The notes under the pieces were generated by a model. That model was given only the letters and a program-made list of their open reading frames with translations, had not been told where the DNA came from and did no database searches. Position numbers and translations under genes: made by a program. Positions 1 through 7,689 of a stretch of 64,000 nt of DNA are shown piece by piece. Position 1 is the first letter of the stretch; the number at the start of each line of letters is the position of its first letter. Source of the stretch: Nocardia jejuensis NBRC 103114 (GTDB lineage Bacteria; Actinomycetota; Actinomycetes; Mycobacteriales; Mycobacteriaceae); assembly GCF_001613145.1 (NCBI RefSeq), contig NZ_BDBU01000048.1:1-64000 (forward strand), read 5' to 3'.

Positions 1-89
1 CCGTGCGGACGACCCGGCCGCGCCGCCTGCCGGACGCGGCCCTGCGCATCACGACCGCGGTGCACGCCGGAACCTCAGCGCACCTCTGA
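1..89 (+). CDS. 3' end of an upstream gene (partial)
   Basis: The third reading frame is open from the window edge to a TGA at 87-89 and gives about 28 residues rich in Arg, Ala and Thr (ending GTSAHL). Its third codon positions are mostly G or C, as in the real genes here, and the tandem repeat and hairpin that follow fit a gene end. The fragment is too short to assign a family, and it could be a chance open frame. Confidence 0.4.
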   Translation, partial: VRTTRPRRLPDAALRITTAVHAGTSAHL

Positions 90-95
90 ACCGCT

Positions 96-181
96 CGCAC
101 ATCACCACCCGTCCCGCACATCACCACCTGCCCCGCACATCACCACCTGCCCCGCACATCACCACCTGCCCCGCACATCAC
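96..181. repeat. 19-bp tandem repeat, about 4.5 copies
   Basis: A 19-bp unit beginning CGCACATCACCACC starts at 96, 115, 134 and 153, with a partial fifth copy from 172. Copies two to four are identical and the first differs at a few bases near its end. It lies between the end of an upstream gene and the hairpin at 181-211. There are no unique spacers, so it is a simple minisatellite and not a CRISPR array. Confidence 0.9.
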
Positions 182-211
182 GAAGGGCCGCGACAGCGCC
201 ACGGCCCTTCG
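181..211. terminator. hairpin between convergent gene ends
   Basis: CGAAGGGCCG (181-190) pairs perfectly with CGGCCCTTCG (202-211) around an 11-nt loop. It sits just past the stop codon of the minus-strand monooxygenase at 245, with the plus-strand gene end at 89 on the other side. No U tract follows on either strand, so it is a weak or factor-assisted terminator candidate. Confidence 0.5.
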
Positions 212-244
212 ATGACCCTTGCGGTATTGCCGTCGCAATACCGT

Positions 245-1750
245 TCAGGCAGAACGCGATTCCACGGCGTCGGCCGTGACCCGCGCGCGTCCCGCGCGGG
301 TGAACCGCAGGATGCCGTCCTCGATCGCACCCTTGCGCAGCATCGCGCGATCGCGGAAGTAGTTGTTGATGACCAGCCACGGCCCGCGGGTGCCCTGACG
401 CGGCATGACCCCGTCGCCACGCTGGATGTACCCGGAGGTCAGCGCACCGCCCATGAGCGAGGCCTCGGACCGGTCGCCCTCCTCGGGTACCGCGACGACC
501 TGCTCGAAACCGTTGTCGCGCATGTGGTTCAGCAGCCGGCAGAAGTACTCCGCCGCCAGGTCCGCCTTGAGCGTCCACGAGGCGTTGGTGTAGCCCAGGA
601 TCACCATAGCGTTGGGCACGTTGCCCAGCAGTGCGCCCTTGTACGCCACCAGATCCCGGGTCGCGAGCGCCTCGCCGTCCACCTCGAGCTCCGCGCCGCC
701 GAGCATCTGCACGGTCAGGCCGGTCGCGCTGACCACGATGTCGGCGGGCAGTTCCTCGCCCGAACGCAGCCGGATGCCGGTCTCGGTGAAGGTGTCGATG
801 TGGTCGGTGGCGATGGATGCCTTGCCGCTGCGCAGGATTCGGAACAGATCACCGTTGGGCACCACGCACAGGCGCTGATCCCACGGGTTGTACGAGGGCG
901 TGAAGTGCCGCATGTCGATGTTCGGCCCGACCTGCGCGCGCACGGCGGCGAGCATGAGCTTCTTGGACAGCTTCGGGTTGGTGCGCGAGAGCTGGTAGCT
1001 GGCGCGCTGCAGTGCGATATTGCGCGCCCGGCCGGCCTTGTAGGCAAGGGCGGCGGGCACTTTCGCGAACTTGAGGCCGACCGCGACCGGATCGTTGGCG
1101 GGCAGCGCGGCGATGTAGGTGGGCGAGCGCTGCAGCATGGTCACATGCTCGGCGGTGCCGCTCATGGACGGAATGAGCGTGATGGCCGTCGCGCCACTGC
1201 CGATCACGACCACGCGCTTGCCGGCGTAGTCCAGATCCTCGGGCCAGTGCTGCGGGTGCACGATCTGCCCGCGGAACTTGTCCTCGCCGGCGAACTCCGG
1301 GCGGTAGCCCTTGTCGTAGTCGTAGTAACCGGTGCAGCCGATGAAGAAGTTGCTGGTGTAGGTCTCGTCCTCGCCGGTCTGCTCGTTGCGCACCTGGACG
1401 GTCCACAGGCTGTCCGCGCTGGAGAAGCTCGCCTTGACGACCTTGCGGCCGAAACGAATGTGATCGGTGACGCCGTACTCCGCGGCGGTGTCCTCGACGT
1501 ACTGGCGGATGTGCGGTCCGTCGGCCAGCACCTTGGTGCCGATCCAGGGCCGGAAGCCGAATCCGAAGGTGTACATGTCGGAGTCCGAGCGGATGCCGGG
1601 GTACTTGAACAGGTCCCAGGTGCCGCCGATGGCGGTACGCCGTTCCAGGATCAGATAGCTGCGCCCGGTGTCTTCCTTGGTCAAGTGGCAGGCCATGCCG
1701 ATTCCGGACAGGCCAGCGCCGATGATCAGTACGTCGACATGCCGCGTCAT
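245..1750 (-). CDS. EthA-like flavin-containing (Baeyer-Villiger type) monooxygenase
   Basis: A 501-aa FAD/NADPH-dependent monooxygenase expected to insert oxygen into ketones or oxidise thio-compounds in the cytosol. The N-terminus carries the FAD motif GAGLSG, followed by GGTWDLFKYPGIRSDSDM, a hallmark of the EthA/MymA group. The middle has the Baeyer-Villiger fingerprint FRGQIVHPQHWP directly before the second Rossmann motif GSGAT. The C-terminal GYTNASWTLKADL block is also typical of EthA. I place the start at the ATG at 1750, because a longer form beginning at 1786 adds 12 unconserved residues. It lies 128 bp downstream of the AurF-type oxygenase on the same strand. The substrate cannot be told from sequence. 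It is one of three such enzymes in the window. Confidence 0.93.
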   Translation of the reverse strand: MTRHVDVLIIGAGLSGIGMACHLTKEDTGRSYLILERRTAIGGTWDLFKYPGIRSDSDMYTFGFGFRPWIGTKVLADGPHIRQYVEDTAAEYGVTDHIRFGRKVVKASFSSADSLWTVQVRNEQTGEDETYTSNFFIGCTGYYDYDKGYRPEFAGEDKFRGQIVHPQHWPEDLDYAGKRVVVIGSGATAITLIPSMSGTAEHVTMLQRSPTYIAALPANDPVAVGLKFAKVPAALAYKAGRARNIALQRASYQLSRTNPKLSKKLMLAAVRAQVGPNIDMRHFTPSYNPWDQRLCVVPNGDLFRILRSGKASIATDHIDTFTETGIRLRSGEELPADIVVSATGLTVQMLGGAELEVDGEALATRDLVAYKGALLGNVPNAMVILGYTNASWTLKADLAAEYFCRLLNHMRDNGFEQVVAVPEEGDRSEASLMGGALTSGYIQRGDGVMPRQGTRGPWLVINNYFRDRAMLRKGAIEDGILRFTRAGRARVTADAVESRSA

Positions 1751-1807
1751 CGAGGTTCTCGTTTCGTGTCGGTCGCGCCCGGGCATCGTCGCCCGGACGG
1801 TCCCGAT

Positions 1808-1836
1808 ATTACGTGTTATCCAAGGTTACGTCTACT
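1808..1836 (-). promoter_or_regulatory. possible promoter with TTACGT direct repeat
   Basis: In front of the EthA-like gene the minus strand reads TAGACG, 17 bp, TAATAT, a weak -35/-10 pair. The plus strand shows TTACGT twice with a 17-bp period (1809 and 1826). These could serve a regulator of the monooxygenase. The motifs are short and the call is tentative. Confidence 0.25.
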
Positions 1837-1878
1837 GAGGGTGGGTGTCCACGTCACACTCGCCCCATCAGGCACGAT

Positions 1879-2898
1879 TCACGCCGCGCGGACCTGCCCG
1901 GGGCGATCGGGCTCCGAGCGATAGCGGGTACCGGGACCGTCGATGCGCAGCGCCTTCCAGACCGCTTTCGACACCGGATTCAGCAACCCGATCCGCTTGG
2001 CGAGCGAGCGCACGTCGGCGTAGTAGCCCGCGAACGTCTCCCGCGAATCGGGCAGGCCGAAGAAGACGTCCTTGCGCACCTCGCGCGGAATATCGAACTC
2101 ACGGAAGAAGGCGCGCGGCGGCACGATGATCGCCCGGCCACCGATCCACATGACGATCGGGAAGGCCAGCGACAGCACGAACTTGTTCACCGCGTTCGAC
2201 TGCGGCACATGGTGTTCCAGGAACTCGTGGGCGAAGGAGATGTGCCGGGCCTCCTCGGCGATGTGGATCGCCATCACACCGCGCATGATCGGGTGGATCT
2301 GTTCGCCCGCGCGCAGGATGCCCTTCTGGATGTGGTCGATCGGCTCCTCGCCGGACAGCACCGCCATGAAGAACAGATTCGGGAACACCGAGGCCAGCGG
2401 CGGCACCAGATAGGTGAGCTGGCGGATGATCGGCCCCATACCCGGCACGTCGATGCCGATCCGGTTCACCATCTCCTGGAACATCAGGGTGTGGTTGCAC
2501 TCCTCGATGACCTCGTGGGTGCAGTACCGGAACTCGCGCGAACCGTTGGGCAGTTTGAAGGTGTGCTGCATCATCCCGCCGATGAGCAGCGTCTCGAACT
2601 GCAGCCCGACCTTGGCGATATTGGCCTGCCGCCACATGCCGATCTCGATCTTCCGCGCCTGCGACAGGCCCTGATACCAGGCGTGGCGGGCGAACATATC
2701 GCCGGATTTCGGCAGGATCCAGCGCGGATCGTCCGCCGTCACCGCGTAATCGGGGTTGTCCCAGTCGATATCGGTGAAGGGATCGAAATGCTTGTCGACC
2801 GATCCCTGGGACAGCAGCAGCAGCTTCTCGGCGTACGCACGCGCGAGCTCGAGGTCGGAATCGGTGGTGGTGGCGTTTTTCGCAGGTGCCGACGTCAT
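1879..2898 (-). CDS. AurF-family diiron oxygenase
   Basis: A 339-aa protein of the AurF (p-aminobenzoate N-oxygenase) family, non-haem diiron enzymes that oxidise arylamines or related substrates. The ferritin-like ligand pattern is visible: EECNH (ExxH) near residue 132 and EEARH near residue 213, with further conserved Glu residues. Length is normal for the family. The ATG at 2898 has an AGGA-like ribosome site just upstream. It is followed on the same strand by the EthA-like monooxygenase and preceded by the acyltransferase operon, from which a hairpin at 2955-2981 separates it. In mycolata many members have no known substrate, so N-oxygenation is a family inference. Confidence 0.88.
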   Translation of the reverse strand: MTSAPAKNATTTDSDLELARAYAEKLLLLSQGSVDKHFDPFTDIDWDNPDYAVTADDPRWILPKSGDMFARHAWYQGLSQARKIEIGMWRQANIAKVGLQFETLLIGGMMQHTFKLPNGSREFRYCTHEVIEECNHTLMFQEMVNRIGIDVPGMGPIIRQLTYLVPPLASVFPNLFFMAVLSGEEPIDHIQKGILRAGEQIHPIMRGVMAIHIAEEARHISFAHEFLEHHVPQSNAVNKFVLSLAFPIVMWIGGRAIIVPPRAFFREFDIPREVRKDVFFGLPDSRETFAGYYADVRSLAKRIGLLNPVSKAVWKALRIDGPGTRYRSEPDRPGQVRAA

Positions 2899-2954
2899 TG
2901 TCCTGGCCCTTTCGAGGGAAGCAGTTATCTGTTTCCCATCGTCACACTTACATC

Positions 2955-2981
2955 CGGGGGCGTCAATGGAAATCGCCCCCG
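2955..2981. terminator. hairpin at the end of the glycolipid operon
   Basis: CGGGGGCG (2955-2962) pairs with CGCCCCCG (2974-2981) around an 11-nt loop, 34 bp past the stop of the acyltransferase gene ending at 3016. There is no long U tract. It plausibly ends the five-gene minus-strand operon. Confidence 0.5.
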
Positions 2982-3015
2982 AATCTCGCGTTCCGGCGGC
3001 CGGCGCCGCGCCGCG

Positions 3016-4431
3016 CTAGCTCCAGAACCGCGGCCGCAGACCCCAGGCGCAGAACTCGCGGGCCACGTGGTCGCGCAGGAAATCGCGACTCGGGAAGCGA
3101 TCCGGATCCGCACCGGTGATCGCCAGCACCACCGTCTGCCCGTCACTGGACCAGGACAGGTTCAGCCCGACCTCGATCCGCCGGAACATCTCGACATCAC
3201 CGGTGCGCACCACCGGGCGCATCAGCACCGCGCCGGCCCGGGCACCGCCGATGGTGGCCACGCTCTGCCCGGTCTCCCCGAGATTCGTGCACAGGCACTC
3301 GGGCGCCTTGGCGGTGCGCGAGAAGTAGCTCAGCACCGCCCGGGGCAGCATCATCTGAACTGGTTGCAGGTGCTGCAGAGCCGGCGTGGTGGCCGGATCC
3401 GCGTAGGCCCGAGCAGCCTGTTTGATCGCGGCCCGGACATCGGCGAGATCGGTCCGCGCACCGGCCCGATAGGGAACGGAGATCGGCAGACCTGTGGTGG
3501 CATTGGCACGCGGATCCTCCGGGGTGCGCAGGGAGTGCGGAATGTCGACCCGGACCTGCGCCCCGTCGGGAACCCGGCCCGAACGGCCCAGAATGCCGAC
3601 CGCGACGCCGACCATGAGCCCGTTCGAGGTGCCGTGGTGGGTCGCGGCCGCCGTATTCCATTCGGCCAGATCGACTTCCACCACCAGGCTCGCCGCGGAG
3701 TACCGATCCGGTAGCGGCAGCAGCGGTTCGGCCGGGCGCGGATTGCGAGCGGGCTCCTGCACGCCGCGCGCCGCGACGGCCGCGCGGATTCCCCGTGCGG
3801 CCGCGCGCAATTGACCGGCGGCGTCGGCGATATGGCTGCGCCGCAGGCCGGTTCGCGGGGTATCGCCCACCAGTCGTCCCGCGCTGGTGGCGGCGTCCGG
3901 CGGCAGCCCCGCCTCGAGTCGCCGCAGCGCGTCCCCGACCGCGTACAGCACCGCGCCGCCGTCGGCTCCGACATGCGAGGTCACCAGCGACACCAGTGTG
4001 CCCCCGGCGTCCGTCGGCGCGGCCGAGAGTCGCCACACCCGGCCGGTCCGGGGATCGAAGTCGACCTCGCTCTGATCGAAATACCAGTCCAGCACGCGAT
4101 TCTCGGGCACCGGCTCGTCCTGCCACGCCGGCGGGAGGGAATGCTCGGCCCGCACCCACCACGGCCGGGCGAACGGCACCGAGGTCTCGATCACCCGGCG
4201 GGCGAGAAACCCCTGCGCGAGCTGGGCGTGGAACTGCTCGAGCACCGTTCGGCCGAGGGGTTCGTCGAAGCGCCATGCCAATTGGTTGACCAGCATATTG
4301 CCGTACAGATCGTGCAGTTTGAGGAACAGATCGTCATCGGCGGTGAGCCGATTCATCGCGGCCGATGACGAGATCGGCGGCAGCGCACGGACAGCGGGGG
4401 CTTCGTGGCGGGGTGCGGCGGTGGAGGTCAT
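3016..4431 (-). CDS. HxxxDG acyltransferase of the condensation/PapA superfamily
   Basis: A 471-aa protein with the CoA-dependent acyltransferase fold shared by NRPS condensation domains, PapA proteins and wax ester synthases. The catalytic motif HVGADG (His153, Asp157, Gly158) is intact, and a DLYGN-like segment precedes it near residue 41. It should transfer an acyl group from a carrier or CoA to a hydroxyl or amine. It is the last gene of the operon, 29 bp after the ABC permease, with a good AAAGGAG site before the ATG at 4431. Together with the longer acyltransferase at the head of the operon it suggests a product acylated at two positions. The acyl donor is unknown, because no polyketide synthase or AMP ligase is in the operon. 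Confidence 0.75.
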   Translation of the reverse strand: MTSTAAPRHEAPAVRALPPISSSAAMNRLTADDDLFLKLHDLYGNMLVNQLAWRFDEPLGRTVLEQFHAQLAQGFLARRVIETSVPFARPWWVRAEHSLPPAWQDEPVPENRVLDWYFDQSEVDFDPRTGRVWRLSAAPTDAGGTLVSLVTSHVGADGGAVLYAVGDALRRLEAGLPPDAATSAGRLVGDTPRTGLRRSHIADAAGQLRAAARGIRAAVAARGVQEPARNPRPAEPLLPLPDRYSAASLVVEVDLAEWNTAAATHHGTSNGLMVGVAVGILGRSGRVPDGAQVRVDIPHSLRTPEDPRANATTGLPISVPYRAGARTDLADVRAAIKQAARAYADPATTPALQHLQPVQMMLPRAVLSYFSRTAKAPECLCTNLGETGQSVATIGGARAGAVLMRPVVRTGDVEMFRRIEVGLNLSWSSDGQTVVLAITGADPDRFPSRDFLRDHVAREFCAWGLRPRFWS

Positions 4432-4460
4432 GGTGGCTCCTTTCGGGTTCCGGCCTCGGT

Positions 4461-5294
4461 TCAGCGGTTGCGCAGGGTGCGGACGGTCAAGGGCGCGAAC
4501 ACGATCGCGACGAGCACGGCGGCGCCGGCCGACCACACCACGTCCGATCCGATGTGCCCGGTGTCGGCGAGTTCGCGCACCGCCGCCACCAGATGCGAGA
4601 CCGGGTTGTAGTCCGAGACGTGCCGCAGCCAGGCCGGCATGGCCGCGACCGGCACCAGCGCGTTGGAGGCGAAGCTCAGGAAGGTCAGCACCAGCATCGA
4701 CATACCCTGCACCGCTGCCGGTTTGGCGATGGTGACGCCGATGAAGGCGAAGATCCAGCTCATCGCCGTGGTGGCCAGCACCACCAGCAGCGCACCGGCC
4801 AGCAGCCCGGCGGGATGCTCGGGTCGATAGCCCATCCCGTAGCCGACGATGAGCACCATGACCGCGGCGATCACGTAGCGGGTCGCACCGGCCAGCAGCG
4901 CACCGGTGACCGGCGCGGATCTCGCGATCGGCATGGAGACGAACCGATCGAACACCCCGGACCGAATGTCCTCCGAGAGTTGCACTCCGGTGGCCACCGA
5001 GGAGGTGAGCACGATCTGCACCAGCACGCCCGGCACCAGCGTCGGCAGGTAGGCGTGCAGGCTGCCCGCGATGGCGGTGCCGAACACATTGCCGAACAAC
5101 AGCGGTCCCACGATGGGCAGCAGGATGGCGTCGTAGAGCAGCTGCGGGCTGTGCCGGAAGGTTCGCATGCCGCGCTCGGCCATGATCAGCGCCTGGATCA
5201 GCGAGTCGCGCAGGCTGATTCGATGGATGCGGGGACGCCGCTCGATCAGCGGAGCCGGCCCGGCGAACGCCGGTGCCTCGGAGACCATCGTCAT
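4461..5294 (-). CDS. ABC-2 type transporter permease, DrrB-like
   Basis: A 277-aa membrane protein with about six hydrophobic segments and the DrrB/ABC-2 architecture (RHSPQLLYDAILLPIVGPLL near residue 45, then an SEDIRSGVFDRF loop). It forms an exporter with the ATPase encoded immediately upstream. The ATG overlaps the ATPase stop in an ATGA junction, so the two are translationally coupled. DrrAB pairs export daunorubicin in Streptomyces and phthiocerol lipids in Mycobacterium. In this operon the likely cargo is the acylated glycolipid made by the neighbouring enzymes (inference). Confidence 0.9.
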   Translation of the reverse strand: MTMVSEAPAFAGPAPLIERRPRIHRISLRDSLIQALIMAERGMRTFRHSPQLLYDAILLPIVGPLLFGNVFGTAIAGSLHAYLPTLVPGVLVQIVLTSSVATGVQLSEDIRSGVFDRFVSMPIARSAPVTGALLAGATRYVIAAVMVLIVGYGMGYRPEHPAGLLAGALLVVLATTAMSWIFAFIGVTIAKPAAVQGMSMLVLTFLSFASNALVPVAAMPAWLRHVSDYNPVSHLVAAVRELADTGHIGSDVVWSAGAAVLVAIVFAPLTVRTLRNR

Positions 5295-6292
5295 GGCGTG
5301 ACCGCCTTTTCTGCCGGGTGTTCGGTGAATTCGGCCGGGGGCAGCGCAGGCGCCGCCTTCGGCTGAGTGAGGGCGAGGAAGACCGCGTTGAGATCCGGGC
5401 GGTCGACGGCGAAGCCGCGCAACCGGATACCGCTGGTGCGGCAGGCGGTGAGCACATCGGCGGCACTCTCGATGTCCCGCAGCGGAACCGAGAGCGTGGC
5501 GGGGGTGTCACCGTGCAGCGGTGTGCTTCCGGTGATCCGTTCGACGGCCGCGTCGGCGAGCGAGCGCTGGCCGGGATCGACCAGATCGATCCGCAGCACC
5601 TCCTCCCCCACCGAGGATTTGAGTTCGCTCGCGGTGCCTTCGGCGACCACCGCCCCGTGGTCGATGACCGCGATCCGATCGGCGAGCGCGTCGGCCTCCT
5701 CCAGGTACTGGGTGGTCAGCAGGATCGTCGCGCCGCGATCGACCAGCCCGCGCACCACCGACCACATGCGCTCGCGGGTGTGCGGGTCGAGTCCGGTGGT
5801 CGGCTCGTCCAGGAAGATGAAGGGCGGCAGCGTGATCAGCGTCGCGGCGAGATCCAGCCTGCGTCGCATACCGCCGGAGAAGGTCGTGACCCTGCGCTGG
5901 GCCGCGCCGGTGAGCTCGAACTCCTCGAGCAGTTCCCCGGCCCGCCGGGCCGAGGCCTTGCGCGAGAGCCCGAGCAGCTGCCCGAAGAGCCGCAGATTCT
6001 CCACGGCGGTGAGGTTCTCGTCGACCGCCGCGTACTGCCCGGTCAGTCCGATCATGGACCGCACCGCCGTCGCCTCGCGCAGCACATCGTGCCCGAAGAC
6101 GGTGGCGCGCCCTCGATCCGGCCGCAGCAACGTGGCCAGCATGCGCACGATGGTGGTCTTGCCCGCGCCGTTCGGCCCGAGCAGACCGAACACGGTTCCC
6201 GCCTCGATGCGCAGATCGACCGCGTCCACAGCGGTCATCGAGCCGAAACTCTTTCCCAGTCCCTGGGTTTCGATGGCGATTTCGGTACTCAC
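5291..6292 (-). CDS. ABC transporter ATPase, DrrA-like
   Basis: A 333-aa nucleotide-binding subunit. Walker A is GPNGAGKTT near residue 39, the signature FSGGMRRRLDLA near residue 138, and Walker B FIFLDEPTTGLD about 20 residues later, followed by a C-terminal DrrA-type extension. It starts with GTG at 6292 behind a GAGGAG site. It pairs with the overlapping permease gene and energises export across the inner membrane. The TTGLD and LTTQYLEEAD segments are typical of the drug/lipid exporter group and not of nutrient importers. Confidence 0.93.
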   Translation of the reverse strand: MSTEIAIETQGLGKSFGSMTAVDAVDLRIEAGTVFGLLGPNGAGKTTIVRMLATLLRPDRGRATVFGHDVLREATAVRSMIGLTGQYAAVDENLTAVENLRLFGQLLGLSRKASARRAGELLEEFELTGAAQRRVTTFSGGMRRRLDLAATLITLPPFIFLDEPTTGLDPHTRERMWSVVRGLVDRGATILLTTQYLEEADALADRIAVIDHGAVVAEGTASELKSSVGEEVLRIDLVDPGQRSLADAAVERITGSTPLHGDTPATLSVPLRDIESAADVLTACRTSGIRLRGFAVDRPDLNAVFLALTQPKAAPALPPAEFTEHPAEKAVTP

Positions 6293-6369
6293 AAGTGCTC
6301 CTCGAGATCCAGCGGCCGCGTACCGGCGGCGCTATCGGTATCCGCTCCGATCGGGAGCGGTGGGCGAAT

Positions 6370-7686
6370 TCAGCTGTGCGCCCGGGACACAGCCGCGTCA
6401 CCTCCCGTTGCGCTGGACGGCAGCGCCGTGCGGGCGCGAGTGTGCATCGATTCGATGACCCGCACGGCCCGCAGGACGCCGTCCTCACGGAAGCGCAGCC
6501 CGTACGCCGAGGCTCGCAGCACCACCTCGGGCTCCAGTGCCCGACACAGCAACCGCTCCAGTCGATTCGCGTCGATGCGATCGAAGGGTGCGGTGACGCC
6601 GAGTCCGAGCGCCTCGAGCTGTCGCCCCCAATACGGCTGATCGGCCTGTACCGAGCAGATCACCGAGGGCACTCCGGCACGCAAGACCGCCGCCGTGGTC
6701 CCGGCGCCGCCGTGGTGCACGGCGGCCGCGCACAGCGGCAGCACCGTGCGGTGGTCGAGCTGCTCGACCACGGCGAGATCCGCGCCGACCCGAGGCCGGA
6801 ACATGCTTCCCACCAGCAGGATTCGCCGACCGAGTCGACGACCTACCTCGCGGGTCAGCGATTCGAGCGCATCGGGATCGGTGACCGGCATGGACCCGAA
6901 CCCCACGTAGATCGGCGCGCTCCCCGCGATCAGCCACTCCCGCAGCTCGGACTGCACGGTGCCACCCGCATCGGGCACCACGGGGAATCCGGTCACCGGG
7001 GCGCCCGCGAGCTCGTCGACGAGTCCGGGGAACAACTCTGCGTCGTAGGCCTGCACCGCGATCCGTTGCGGCGCTGCAGGATCGACCGGGCCGAGCGGAT
7101 CGGGCCGATGGACCCGTTCCGGCGTCCGGGTCCCGGCTTCCGCGCGCAGCGCCGCGATCTCGGAGGCGAGCGCCCAGGACCGGGCCCGGTTCAGCGCCTG
7201 CCACCCCCGGCGGTTGACCACACCGGGCAGGCGCCGACCCCATGCGGTCGGCACGACCGGGACCGCGCGGTTGGGCAGGATCGGGAAGAAGTGCATCGCG
7301 GCGAGCGGAACCGCCCGTGCGCGAGCGACTTCCGCCGCGATCTCCTCGCACGCCATGCCGGTGACCAGCAGGTCCGCGTCCGGTGCGAGGGCGAGCAGAT
7401 CGCGGGCGGCCTCCCGGAATCCGCGTCGTTGCAGATCCAGGGTGGCGCGCACGCGCGCGAACGGGTCGAGTGAACCGAAGCGAGGGTCCTCGCGCTGCGT
7501 TCGGAGCAGGACGTCGCTGTCGAGTCCGAAGGGTTCGGCCGAAACACCCTGGCCGGTGGCGAATTTCACCAGATTGGGCGAGACCGCCAGGATCACCCGA
7601 TGGCCGCGCCGTGCCAGTTCCCGCCCGAGCAGCACACCCGGCTGCGCATCACCCCTGCTGCCCGCGAACGCGAGAAGGACCCTCAT
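6370..7686 (-). CDS. UDP-glycosyltransferase-like family 1 glycosyltransferase
   Basis: A 438-aa GT-B fold enzyme of the MGT/UGT group. The N-terminus FAGSRGDAQPGVLLGREL matches the family opening in glycopeptidolipid and macrolide glycosyltransferases, and the C-terminal sugar-nucleotide loop has HHGGAGTT near residue 345. It should attach a sugar to a lipid or hydroxyl acceptor. It starts 3 bp after the long acyltransferase and is followed after 77 bp by the ABC exporter. The closest named relatives I recall are the Rv1524/Rv1526c-type transferases of mycobacteria. Sugar and acceptor are not predictable from sequence. Confidence 0.9.
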   Translation of the reverse strand: MRVLLAFAGSRGDAQPGVLLGRELARRGHRVILAVSPNLVKFATGQGVSAEPFGLDSDVLLRTQREDPRFGSLDPFARVRATLDLQRRGFREAARDLLALAPDADLLVTGMACEEIAAEVARARAVPLAAMHFFPILPNRAVPVVPTAWGRRLPGVVNRRGWQALNRARSWALASEIAALRAEAGTRTPERVHRPDPLGPVDPAAPQRIAVQAYDAELFPGLVDELAGAPVTGFPVVPDAGGTVQSELREWLIAGSAPIYVGFGSMPVTDPDALESLTREVGRRLGRRILLVGSMFRPRVGADLAVVEQLDHRTVLPLCAAAVHHGGAGTTAAVLRAGVPSVICSVQADQPYWGRQLEALGLGVTAPFDRIDANRLERLLCRALEPEVVLRASAYGLRFREDGVLRAVRVIESMHTRARTALPSSATGGDAAVSRAHS

Positions 7687-7689
7687 GAC

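Noticed and set aside
96..181. CRISPR array
   Set aside because: The repeats are contiguous with no spacers and no cas genes are nearby.
212..1924. 570-codon plus-strand open frame over the EthA-like gene
   Set aside because: It is antisense to a gene with clear FAD and Baeyer-Villiger motifs. Its translation is His/Arg/Val-rich with no domain pattern. High-GC genomes give long spurious antisense frames.
3016..5511. 831-codon minus-strand frame read as one fusion protein
   Set aside because: Its first 360 codons overlap the ABC permease and ATPase in another frame and look like noise. Only the part from 4431 matches an acyltransferase, with its own ribosome site.
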